Assembly: GCF_014203555.1 (NCBI RefSeq)
Contig: NZ_JACHJH010000005.1
Coordinates: 1-64,000 of the forward strand
Length of the DNA stretch: 64,000 bases
Origin: Streptomyces olivoverticillatus
GTDB taxonomy: Bacteria; Actinomycetota; Actinomycetes; Streptomycetales; Streptomycetaceae
Reading direction: 5' to 3'
Shown: piece by piece, positions 51,036-58,822 of the stretch
Layout of the letters: each line of letters opens with the position of its first letter
How positions within the stretch are numbered: the first letter of the stretch is position 1
Translations under genes and position numbers: made by a program
Notes under the pieces: generated by a model
Seen by the model: only the letters and a program-made list of their open reading frames with translations
The model's database searches: none
What the model was told of the DNA's origin: nothing

Positions 51036-51041
51036 TAGCCT
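51036..51041 (+). promoter_or_regulatory. -10 box of a probably leaderless mqnA promoter
   Basis: TAGCCT ends 6 nt before the mqnA GTG at 51048, with no ribosome-binding site in between. Confidence 0.5.
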
Positions 51042-51047
51042 CCGGAT

Positions 51048-51938
51048 GTGGACAACTCAGCATCAGATGGAGCGACCCTCGTCGGCCTGCAGGAGCGGCA
51101 GCGCAGCCGCCCGCGCGTCGGCCACATCCAGTTCCTCAACTGCCTGCCCATCTACTGGGGCCTCGCCCGGACGGGCACGCTGCTCGACCTGGATCTGACC
51201 AAGGACAGCCCGGAGAAGCTCAGCGAGCAGCTCGTCCGGGGCGACCTCGACATCGCCCCCATCACCCTCGTCGAGTTCCTGCGCAACGCCGACGAGCTCG
51301 TCGCCCTCCCCGACATCGCCGTCGGCTGCGACGGCCCGGTGATGTCCTGCGTGATCGTCTCCCAGCTGCCGCTGGACCGGCTGGACGGCGCTCGCGTCGC
51401 CCTCGGCTCCACCTCGCGCACTTCCGTGCGCCTGGCGCAGCTGCTGCTCGCCGAGCGCTACGGCGTGCGCCCGGACTACTACGCGTGCCCGCCGGACCTC
51501 AGCCTGATGATGCAGGAGGCGGACGCGGCCGTGCTGATCGGCGACGCCGCCCTGCGGGCCTCGCTGCACGACGCGCCCCGGCTGGGCCTCGAAGTGCACG
51601 ACCTCGGGCAGATGTGGAAGGACTGGACGGGGCTGCCCTTCGTCTTCGCCGTGTGGGCCGCCCGCCGGGACTACCTGGAGCGCGAGCCGCGGATCGTCCG
51701 CACGGTGCACGAGGCCTTCCTGGCCTCCCGGGACGTGTCCCTGGAGGAGGTCGGCAAGGTGGCCGAGCAGGCGGCGCGCTGGGAGGCCTTCGACGCCGAG
51801 GTGCTCGAACGCTACTTCACCACGCTGGACTTCCGCTTCGGCCCGGCGCAGCTGGAGGGCGTGACGGAGTTCGCCCGCCGGACCGGGCCGACGACGGGCT
51901 ACCCCGCCGACGTCCGGGTGGAACTGCTGGAGCCCTGA
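51048..51938 (+). CDS. mqnA: Chorismate dehydratase MqnA
   Basis: A 296-residue enzyme of the MqnA/MqnD family that dehydrates chorismate to 3-[(1-carboxyvinyl)oxy]benzoate, the substrate of MqnE. The periplasmic-binding-protein-like fold is seen in RVGHIQFLNCLPIYWGL, DIAPITLVEFLRNADELVALP and LGSTSRTSVRLAQLLLAERYGV. The GTG start is probably leaderless. A hairpin terminator overlaps its stop codon. The gene lies about 7 kb from mqnE. Confidence 0.93.
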   Translation: MDNSASDGATLVGLQERQRSRPRVGHIQFLNCLPIYWGLARTGTLLDLDLTKDSPEKLSEQLVRGDLDIAPITLVEFLRNADELVALPDIAVGCDGPVMSCVIVSQLPLDRLDGARVALGSTSRTSVRLAQLLLAERYGVRPDYYACPPDLSLMMQEADAAVLIGDAALRASLHDAPRLGLEVHDLGQMWKDWTGLPFVFAVWAARRDYLEREPRIVRTVHEAFLASRDVSLEEVGKVAEQAARWEAFDAEVLERYFTTLDFRFGPAQLEGVTEFARRTGPTTGYPADVRVELLEP

Positions 51939-51965
51939 CCCCCGTGAAGGGGATCAGGGCTCCAG
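51927..51965 (+). terminator. Terminator overlapping the mqnA stop codon
   Basis: CTGGAGCCCTGA (51927-51938) and TCAGGGCTCCAG (51954-51965) are perfect 12-nt complements with an additional inner CCCC/GGGG stem; the first arm contains the mqnA stop codon. Confidence 0.82.
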
Positions 51966-52055
51966 GAGGTCACGGGGCCGGGCTGCCGGGCCGCGGCGAT
52001 ATGCGCCGGGCCCGGGCGGCCTTGCCGTATCAGGGCTTCAGACCAGGGCTTCAGA

Positions 52056-53171
52056 TCACGGCGAGACGGGGCCGGCCATCTGCTCGCTGATCCACTGGAT
52101 GCTGCCGGCGCCCATGCCCTCGACGTAGGTCTTGGCGTTGTGCCTACCGCCCTGGATCACCTGCAGCCGGGTGTGGATGGGGCCCTTGTTGCCGTAGGTG
52201 GCGATGAACTTGTCCACGGGCGGGATGACGCTGGACTCCAGCGTGCCGTACTGGAAGGCGAGATAGACGTCCTGCCCGGGCTTGTTGGCGGCGATCAGCT
52301 GCTTGGCCAGCACCTCGGGGTTGTTCTCGGCCTTCTCCTTCTCGTGGCCCTTCCACAGCGGGGAGTCCGGGACGATGTCCGGGCCGGAGGCGATCACGGC
52401 CTTGAACTGGTCCGGGTGCTTGAGCACGGCCTTCAGGCCCGAGAAGCCGCCGGAGGAGGAGCCCATGAAGGCCCAGCCGTCACGCGACTTGATCGTGCGG
52501 AAGTTCGCCTTCATCAGGTCGGGGACATCTTCGGTCAGCCAGGTGCCCATCTTCGGCTGGCCCGGGATGTCACTGCCGTCCCAGTACAGACCGCCGGTGT
52601 CCGGGTGCGGGTTGAGGACGGGCATCGCCAGGATGAAGGGCTTGCTCTTGCCCTCGCTGTACCACTTGGAGATCGACGACTCGAGCTTGAGGTTGTCGTC
52701 CATCCAGTAGTTGGCCGGGAAGCCGGGGCCGCCGGGGAGGGCGATCAGGACGGGGAAGCCGCTGTCCTTGAACTTCGGGTCCTTGTACTCCTTGGGGGCC
52801 CAGACCCACACCTTGCCGGTGAAGCCGGACTTCTTGCCCTCAAGGGTGGTCACCGCGACGTGGGTGCCGTTGTCCAGGGTGCTGGCGTTCTTGAAGTCGG
52901 CCGCCGGGCCGGTCGGCATCAGCACCTTGGAGTCCGGGTTCTGCGGGCCGTTCGCCCCGCCGGCCTGGCCGCCGCTGCCGGCGGCCTGGTCCTGTCCGAA
53001 GCTGACCGGGTCGCCCTTGTCCGAAAAGGGCCCGATCTTCATGTAGTTCAGGACACCAGCCGTTATCAGCCCGAGCACGGCTATGGACGCCACAACGATG
53101 GTCCATCGTTTGGCGCGGGATGCGCGGCGGTGGCCCTGGGACTGGTAGGCCCCATGTGATGAGTGCGTCAT
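52056..53171 (-). CDS. Secreted/membrane-anchored alpha/beta hydrolase (esterase, antigen 85-like)
   Basis: A 371-residue protein with an N-terminal signal anchor (KRWTIVVASIAVLGLITAGVLNYM, residues about 20-45), a Gly/Asn-rich linker, and an esterase D/mycolyltransferase-type hydrolase domain. The nucleophile Ser is in GWAFMGSSSGGFSGLKAVLKHPD; the catalytic Asp/Glu and His are likely in the C-terminal part (VIQGGRHNAKTY). Streptomyces has no mycolic acids, so this is probably an envelope or secreted esterase. Start 53171 (ATG) is confident. Confidence 0.86.
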   Translation of the reverse strand: MTHSSHGAYQSQGHRRASRAKRWTIVVASIAVLGLITAGVLNYMKIGPFSDKGDPVSFGQDQAAGSGGQAGGANGPQNPDSKVLMPTGPAADFKNASTLDNGTHVAVTTLEGKKSGFTGKVWVWAPKEYKDPKFKDSGFPVLIALPGGPGFPANYWMDDNLKLESSISKWYSEGKSKPFILAMPVLNPHPDTGGLYWDGSDIPGQPKMGTWLTEDVPDLMKANFRTIKSRDGWAFMGSSSGGFSGLKAVLKHPDQFKAVIASGPDIVPDSPLWKGHEKEKAENNPEVLAKQLIAANKPGQDVYLAFQYGTLESSVIPPVDKFIATYGNKGPIHTRLQVIQGGRHNAKTYVEGMGAGSIQWISEQMAGPVSP

Positions 53172-53337
53172 CGCGTCGCTCCGGACGTTGCTGCTGCCCC
53201 GAAGGACATGACGGTTTGTTCCTTCCTAGTGGATGGGCAAACCCCGGTCCGGGGTTCCTGAGACCCTCCGTGAATTGAGTCATAGGCTCAAGGGCCGGGG
53301 GCCCGGAGGTCCCGCACGGGGGGAGGCGAAGGGCCCG

Positions 53338-54936
53338 ATGCAACCACTGCTGGCGGAAGACCCGCAGGCCATCGGCGTGTACCGGCTGCTGGGGCGGCTG
53401 GGGGCGGGCGGCATGGGCCGGGTGTACCTCGGGCGCAGCGCGGGCGGCCGCACGGTGGCCGTCAAGGTGGTGCATCCGCATTTCGCCACGGACGAGCAGT
53501 TCCGGGCGCGCTTCCGGCGCGAGGTGGAAGCGGCCCGGCGGGTCGGCGGGGCGTGGACGGCGCCGGTGCTGGACGCGGATCCGCAGGCTCCGGTGCCGTG
53601 GGTGGCCACCGGCTATGTGGCCGGTCCCTCGCTCACCCAGGCGGTCGCCGAGGAGGGCCCGCTGCCCGAGGCGGCGGTACGGGCGCTGGGCGCGGGCCTC
53701 GGCGAGGCGCTGGCCGCGGTGCACGCGCTGGGCCTGGTGCACCGGGACGTGAAGCCGTCGAACGTGCTGCTGACCCTGGACGGCCCGCGGCTGATCGACT
53801 TCGGCATCGCCCGCGCCTCGGACGGCACGGCGTCGCTGACGTCGACGGGGGTGTCGGTGGGCTCACCCGGCTATATGTCCCCCGAGCAGATCCTGGGCAA
53901 GGCCGTGACGGGCGCGGCGGACGTCTTCTCGCTGGGGGCGGTGCTGGCGTACGCGGCCACGGGCGAGCCGTCCTTCCCCGGCGACGGCTCGGCCGCCGTG
54001 CTGCTGTACAAGGTCGTGCACGAGCCGCCGGTCCTGGGCCCGGCGCTGGCCGGCGAGCTGCGGGCCCTGGTCGTCGACTGCCTGGCCAAGGCGCCCGGCG
54101 ACCGCCCGGACCCGGCCGAGGTGGTGCGCCGCCTCGCGGGCGGGCGGGGCGCCGCCGCCCTCGTACGGCCGGGCTGGCTGCCCGCGCCGTTGGTGGAGCG
54201 GGTGAGCCGACGCGCGGTGGAGCTGCTGGACCTGGAGGCGCGGGCCGCGGAGCCGGCCGTGGGGGTGTTCGGCCCGCCGGACCCCTCGTACGGGCAGGGG
54301 GTGGCGGCGGCGGTGCCGCCGCAGCGGCCGGCCGACGGCGGGCGCGCGGTGGGGGAGGAGGGGAAGCGGATCGCGCTGTCCGCCGCCGCGGGAGGCCGCG
54401 GCAGGCAGCGGCTGAGCTGCACCCTCGTGCTGACCGTCGCCGGGGCGCTGGCCGTGGCCACCACGGGGGCGTTCGTCTTCGGCCTGCTGCCGGGGCAGGG
54501 CGGCGGCGCCAGCGGCAAGGGCGAGTCGGCTGCCAAGCCGCCGGCCGCCACGGGCGCTTCGCAGGACCCGTCCGGTACGCCGGTCGCGACCGTGCCCGAG
54601 GCGTTCCTGGGCACCTGGAGCGGGCCGGTGAAGTCCGGCGGCCTCGACAACGGCACGATGACCAGCACGATCTCCGGCGGCGGCAAGGGCGCGTACGTGG
54701 TGCGCACCACCTACTCGGTGCTGGACGCCGTCGAGTGCCACAGCAAGGCGAAGCTGCTCGCCGCCACCAGCACCCGGCTCACCGTGGAGGAAGTGTCCGA
54801 CGGCGCGCAGGGCCCGCTGTGCACGGGCGCGACCACGACCGTCACCTACGCCCTCGCCCCCGGGGGCATCGCCTTCGCGTCCGAGGACGCCGCGGGCGGC
54901 CGCCCCACGGCGGCGCTCAGCAGAAAGTCCGGCTGA
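53338..54936 (+). CDS. Membrane Ser/Thr protein kinase (PknB-type)
   Basis: A 532-residue eukaryotic-type kinase. Residues 14-265 hold the kinase domain: GRLGAGGMGRVYLG (P-loop), AVKVV with K43, LVHRDVKPSN with D137, and DFGIAR with D154, all intact. A Pro/Ala-rich juxtamembrane region follows, then a TM helix (about 361-384, CTLVLTVAGALAVATTGAFVFGLL). The last about 140 residues are outside the cell and resemble a ligand-sensing domain (VPEAFLGTWSGPVKSGGLDNGTMTSTI). ATG 53338 is used. Targets are unknown. Confidence 0.92.
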   Translation: MQPLLAEDPQAIGVYRLLGRLGAGGMGRVYLGRSAGGRTVAVKVVHPHFATDEQFRARFRREVEAARRVGGAWTAPVLDADPQAPVPWVATGYVAGPSLTQAVAEEGPLPEAAVRALGAGLGEALAAVHALGLVHRDVKPSNVLLTLDGPRLIDFGIARASDGTASLTSTGVSVGSPGYMSPEQILGKAVTGAADVFSLGAVLAYAATGEPSFPGDGSAAVLLYKVVHEPPVLGPALAGELRALVVDCLAKAPGDRPDPAEVVRRLAGGRGAAALVRPGWLPAPLVERVSRRAVELLDLEARAAEPAVGVFGPPDPSYGQGVAAAVPPQRPADGGRAVGEEGKRIALSAAAGGRGRQRLSCTLVLTVAGALAVATTGAFVFGLLPGQGGGASGKGESAAKPPAATGASQDPSGTPVATVPEAFLGTWSGPVKSGGLDNGTMTSTISGGGKGAYVVRTTYSVLDAVECHSKAKLLAATSTRLTVEEVSDGAQGPLCTGATTTVTYALAPGGIAFASEDAAGGRPTAALSRKSG

Positions 54937-55017
54937 ACCCTCGCCCGGCCCCGGCGCCGTCAGACCCCTTCTGTAGGCTGATTCGTCGTACACACTCCCC
55001 CTCCGAAGGGACGCCCG

Positions 55018-56214
55018 GTGACCGAGAACGCCGACCTTCAGTCCGTCCTCGACCGCGCCGCGGCCGGTGGCCGCATCACCCCGGAGGAGGCGCTCGAGCT
55101 GTACCGCTCCGCCCCGCTGCACGCGTTGGGCCAGGCCGCCGACGCCGTGCGCCGCAGGCGCTACGGGAGCATCGCCCACATCGCGACGTACATCATCGAG
55201 CGCAACATCAACTACACGAACTCGTGCGTGACGGCGTGCAAGTTCTGTGCCTTCTACGCCCCGCCCAAGAGCGACAAGGTGTGGACCCGCCCCCTCGAAG
55301 ACATCCTGCGCCGCTGCGCGGAGACCGTGGAGCTCGGCGGCACCCAGATCATGTTCCAGGGCGGCCACCACCCGGACTACGGCGTGGAGTACTACGAGGA
55401 GCACTTCTCGGCCATCAAGAAGGCGTTCCCGCAGCTCGTCATCCACTCCCTCGGCGCGTCCGAGATCGAGCACATGTCGCGGATCTCCGGGGTGAGCGCC
55501 GAGGAGGCCATCCGCCGGATCCACGCCGCGGGCCTGGACTCCTTCGCGGGCGCCGGCGCCGAGCTGCTGCCGGCCCGGCCGCGCACGGCGATCGCGCCGC
55601 TCAAGGAGTCCGGCGAGCGCTGGCTGGAGATCATGGAGATCGCCCACAGCCTGGGCGTCGAGTCGACCTCCACCATGCTGATGGGCACGGGCGAGACCAA
55701 CGCCGAGCGGATCGAGCACCTGCGCATGATCCGTGACGTGCAGGACCGCACGGGCGGCTTCCGCGCCTTCATCCCGTACACCTACCAGCCCGAGAACAAC
55801 CACTTGAAGGGCCGTACGCAGGCCACGATCTTCGAGTACCTGCGCATGATCGCCATCGCCCGGCTCTTCCTGGACAACGTGGCGCACATCCAGGGCTCGT
55901 GGCTGACGGTCGGCAAGGAGGCGGGACAGCTCTCGCTGCACTACGGCGCGGACGACCTGGGTTCGGTCATGCTCGAGGAGAACGTGGTCTCCTCCGCCGG
56001 CGCCCGGCACCGCTCCAACCGCATGGAGCTGATCGACCTGATCCGCAAGGCGGGCCGGGTCCCGGCGCAGCGCGCCACGACGTACGAGCACCTCCTCGTC
56101 CACGACGACCCGGCGAACGACCCGGTCGACGACCGCGTCGTCTCCCACATCTCCTCCACGGCGATCGAGGGCGGCACGGCGCACCCCGAGCTGAAGCTCA
56201 TCGACGCGGGCTGA
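55018..56214 (+). CDS. mqnC: Cyclic dehypoxanthinylfutalosine synthase MqnC (radical SAM)
   Basis: A 398-residue radical SAM enzyme that cyclises dehypoxanthinylfutalosine during menaquinone synthesis. The [4Fe-4S] Cys are C70, C74 and C77 in NSCVTACKFCAFYAPPKS. The ASEIEHMSRISG and SFAGAGAELLPARPR segments and VHDDPANDPVDDRV distinguish it from MqnE. The GTG at 55018 has GAAGGGA about 8 nt upstream. A small amidohydrolase-like gene starts 10 nt after its stop, so it is likely co-transcribed. Confidence 0.95.
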   Translation: MTENADLQSVLDRAAAGGRITPEEALELYRSAPLHALGQAADAVRRRRYGSIAHIATYIIERNINYTNSCVTACKFCAFYAPPKSDKVWTRPLEDILRRCAETVELGGTQIMFQGGHHPDYGVEYYEEHFSAIKKAFPQLVIHSLGASEIEHMSRISGVSAEEAIRRIHAAGLDSFAGAGAELLPARPRTAIAPLKESGERWLEIMEIAHSLGVESTSTMLMGTGETNAERIEHLRMIRDVQDRTGGFRAFIPYTYQPENNHLKGRTQATIFEYLRMIAIARLFLDNVAHIQGSWLTVGKEAGQLSLHYGADDLGSVMLEENVVSSAGARHRSNRMELIDLIRKAGRVPAQRATTYEHLLVHDDPANDPVDDRVVSHISSTAIEGGTAHPELKLIDAG

Positions 56215-56224
56215 GGCGGCCGCC

Positions 56225-56674
56225 GTGCTCACCGTGCACACGGCGCAGGCCGTGCTGGTCGTCCCCGAGGACGAGGCGCCCGTCGTGGACGGGGCCGTGG
56301 CCGTCGAGGGCGACCGCATCGCGGCCGTCGGGCCGCGGGAGCAGGTCCTCGTGGCGCACCCCGGCGCGCGGGTGCGCCACTGGCCGGGGGCGCTGGTGCC
56401 CGGCCTGGTCCACGACGAGCCGCTGCCGGCCGCGCCGAGTCCGCGGGAGCGGGTGCACGCGCTGCTGCAGGGCGGGTGCACGGCGGTGCTGTCGGAGTTC
56501 GTCGCCGACCCGGAGCTGCGCGGCGCCGCCGTGCGGGGCGGGGTGGCGGTGCTTGACGGCTGCCGCCTGGGTTCGCTGGTTCCGGGGGGCAGGGCCGACT
56601 TCGCCGTCTTCGACGCGACTGGCGAGTGCCTCGCGACGGTGGTGGCGGGGCGGCTCGTTCACCGTCGGCGGTAG
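56225..56674 (+). CDS. Barrel-less amidohydrolase-like (imidazolonepropionase-like composite domain) protein
   Basis: A 149-residue protein with only the outer beta-sandwich halves of an amidohydrolase. The N-terminal half (LTVHTAQAVLVVPEDEAPVVDGAVAVEGDRIAAVGP...GALVPGLVHDEP) matches the start of the family, and the C-terminal half (LGSLVPGGRADFAVFDATGECLATVVAGRLVHRRR) matches its end. The usual HxH metal motif after VPGL is HDE, and the roughly 300-residue catalytic barrel is absent. It cannot be a normal deaminase; it may be a decayed relative or a structural partner. The GTG start is 10 nt after mqnC. Confidence 0.78.
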   Translation: MLTVHTAQAVLVVPEDEAPVVDGAVAVEGDRIAAVGPREQVLVAHPGARVRHWPGALVPGLVHDEPLPAAPSPRERVHALLQGGCTAVLSEFVADPELRGAAVRGGVAVLDGCRLGSLVPGGRADFAVFDATGECLATVVAGRLVHRRR

Positions 56675-56687
56675 GTGGTGCAAGCGA

Positions 56688-56763
56688 CCTTCGGCCGCTT
56701 CGTCCTCAAACGCCGGACGGGCTGAAATTCAGCCCGTCCGGCGTTTGAGGACGAGCCCGAAGG
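56688..56763. repeat. Long palindromic intergenic repeat
   Basis: Two 27-nt arms (56700-56726 and 56728-56754) are perfect complements around a single central A, with outer CCTTCGG/CCGAAGG pairing (56688-56694 and 56757-56763). I recall this palindrome, around CCTCAAACGCCGGACGGGCTG, as a common dispersed intergenic element of Streptomyces chromosomes. It may also terminate transcription. Confidence 0.85.
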
Positions 56764-56811
56764 GCGATTACGGCAACCCGGACGCCGGGTGCCAGAGCCC
56801 ACAGGTGAACA

Positions 56812-57516
56812 ATGGGGACCGTGACCCGCGCATCCCTGGAGAAGCAGCCGCACGAAGTCGCCGCGATGTTCGACGACGTGGCGGCCAAATACGACCTGAC
56901 CAACGACGTCCTCTCGCTGGGCCAGGCCCGCCTGTGGCGCAAGGCCGTGGCGCAGGCCGTCGCCGCCCGCCCCGGCGAGAAGGTGCTGGACCTGGCGGCC
57001 GGTACGGGCACGTCCTCGCTGCCCTTCACCCGCGACGGCGCCTACGTCGTCCCGTGCGACTTCTCGACCGGGATGCTCCGCGAGGGCAAGAAGCGCCACC
57101 CGTGGATGCCGCTGACCGCCGGCGACGCCACCAAGCTGCCCTTCGCCGACGAGGTCTTCGACGCCGTCACGATCTCCTTCGGGCTGCGCAACGTCCAGGA
57201 CACGGACGCGGCGCTGCGCGAGATGCTGCGGGTGACCAAGCCCGGCGGCCGCGTGGTGATCTGCGAGTTCAGCCACCCCACCTGGGCCCCGTTCCGCACG
57301 GTCTACACCGAGTACCTGATGCGCGCGCTACCGCCCGTCGCCCGCGCCGTCAGCAGCAGCCCGGACGCGTACGTCTACCTCGCCGAGTCGATCCGGGCCT
57401 GGCCCGACCAGGGCGCACTCGCGGCCCGGCTGCAGCAGGCGGGCTGGTCCAAGGTCGCCTGGCGCAACCTGACGGGCGGCGTCGTCGCGCTGCACCGGGG
57501 CACGAAGCAGGCGTAG
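56812..57516 (+). CDS. menG: Demethylmenaquinone methyltransferase (UbiE/MenG family)
   Basis: A 234-residue SAM-dependent methyltransferase performing the last core methylation of menaquinone. Motif I is VLDLAAGTGTSSLPF, and GLRNVQDTDAALREMLRVTKPGGRVVICEFSHPTW is the post-I region; SFGLRN and YVYLAESIRAWPDQGAL are UbiE signatures. ATG 56812 or GTG 56821 are both possible starts. The palindromic repeat lies just upstream. Confidence 0.93.
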   Translation: MGTVTRASLEKQPHEVAAMFDDVAAKYDLTNDVLSLGQARLWRKAVAQAVAARPGEKVLDLAAGTGTSSLPFTRDGAYVVPCDFSTGMLREGKKRHPWMPLTAGDATKLPFADEVFDAVTISFGLRNVQDTDAALREMLRVTKPGGRVVICEFSHPTWAPFRTVYTEYLMRALPPVARAVSSSPDAYVYLAESIRAWPDQGALAARLQQAGWSKVAWRNLTGGVVALHRGTKQA

Positions 57517-57613
57517 CCGGAGGAACCGCCGGAGCGGTCATGGGTGCGCTCCACGCTCGGTACGATCATCGTTTTCCCGGTCGTGATCTTCCTGCCGAGC
57601 CTCGGAGCGCTTC

Positions 57614-58732
57614 ATGCCGTCGTTCTGTCCAGCTTGTGGTTTCGCGTTCGTGCCGCACGCTCGCTTCTGCATGGCGTGCGGCCTGGAACGGCCACAGGAC
57701 GCGGCGGCGAAGCCGGCCACCGCCGCCACCGCCGCCATGGCCGCGGCTGGTCCGCCGGCCGCACCGCCTGCCCAGCCCGCCTTGGCCACCCCGGCGACCC
57801 CGCCCACACCGGCGGTACCTCCGGTCGCTCCCGCGGCCCCGACGGCACCCCCGGCCCAGGCGTCCCCGCCGCTGCCCGCTCAGCCGGCACCGGCAGCGCC
57901 CCCGGCCCAACTCGCCCAGCCCGCACCGCCCGTCCACCCCGGCCACCCGGCACCGCCCGCCCCCGCAGCCCAGCCTGCCCCGCCGGCTCAGCCGACCCCC
58001 GCCCTGACCGGCGCCTTCGCGCCTCTCGCCGCGCAGGCCCAGGCCACCGTGCCCGGCGAGCAGCGCTCCACCCGCCGCAAGGTCGTCCTCTGGGTGGCCG
58101 TCGGTCTGGCCGCGTTCCTCGTGGGCGGGGCCGCCACCGCCGGTGTGATGCTGACCCGGGGCGACGCCGGGAGCGACGGCAAGCGCAAGCACCCCGCGCC
58201 CGCATCCAGCAGCGGGCCGTCCGGCTCCGCGGGCCCGGCCGCCCCCGTCACCATCCCGGACCGCGCCAAGGCTCAACCGCCCGCCGGCTACGAGCGGATG
58301 ACGTCCCCCGAGGGCTTCACGCTCGCCGTCCCCGAGGGCTGGCACCGCGAGAACAAGGGCAGCAACCAGATCGACTACGCGGGCCCCACGGGCCTGGCGC
58401 ATCTGCGCGTCGGCATCACCGTGCACAGCACGCAGTCCGTCTCCGACCACTTCCTGGAGATGGAGAAGGTGGTCTCCAAGCAGGACGGCTACAAGCGCGT
58501 GCAGTTCACGGAGAACACCTTCCAGGGCAGGCCCGGCGCGCTGTGGGAGTGGACGTACACCGAGCAGTACACGGGCCGCACCATCCATGCCATCGACCAG
58601 GCCTACCTGGACGAGAAGGGCAACGAGCTGGCCGTCCTCTTCGAGGACCGCGAGGAGTACTGGTCCGAGACCCACAAGGTCTTCGACACGGCGCTCGCCT
58701 ACTGGTGGTGCGGCGCAACCGATTTCGAGTGA
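57614..58732 (+). CDS. Zinc-ribbon membrane protein with extracytoplasmic domain
   Basis: A 372-residue protein of unusual composition. The N-terminus MPSFCPACGFAFVPHARFCMACG is a zinc ribbon with two CxxC pairs (residues 5-22). An approximately 115-residue Ala/Pro-rich segment follows, then a TM helix (KVVLWVAVGLAAFLVGGAATAGVML) and a C-terminal extracytoplasmic domain (GFTLAVPEGWHRENKGSNQIDYAGPTG...WTYTEQYTGRTIHAIDQAYLDEKGNELAVLF). The ribbon faces the cytoplasm if the helix is single-pass. It looks like a sensor or scaffold. No domain label is certain. Confidence 0.8.
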   Translation: MPSFCPACGFAFVPHARFCMACGLERPQDAAAKPATAATAAMAAAGPPAAPPAQPALATPATPPTPAVPPVAPAAPTAPPAQASPPLPAQPAPAAPPAQLAQPAPPVHPGHPAPPAPAAQPAPPAQPTPALTGAFAPLAAQAQATVPGEQRSTRRKVVLWVAVGLAAFLVGGAATAGVMLTRGDAGSDGKRKHPAPASSSGPSGSAGPAAPVTIPDRAKAQPPAGYERMTSPEGFTLAVPEGWHRENKGSNQIDYAGPTGLAHLRVGITVHSTQSVSDHFLEMEKVVSKQDGYKRVQFTENTFQGRPGALWEWTYTEQYTGRTIHAIDQAYLDEKGNELAVLFEDREEYWSETHKVFDTALAYWWCGATDFE

Positions 58733-58822
58733 GCGCCCCCGGGAGGTCCACTGGCTGCCCGGGGACGCCCGGCTCATAGACTCAGGCCCGACCGAATCCC
58801 TTGCCGAACGGGAGAGCCGACC

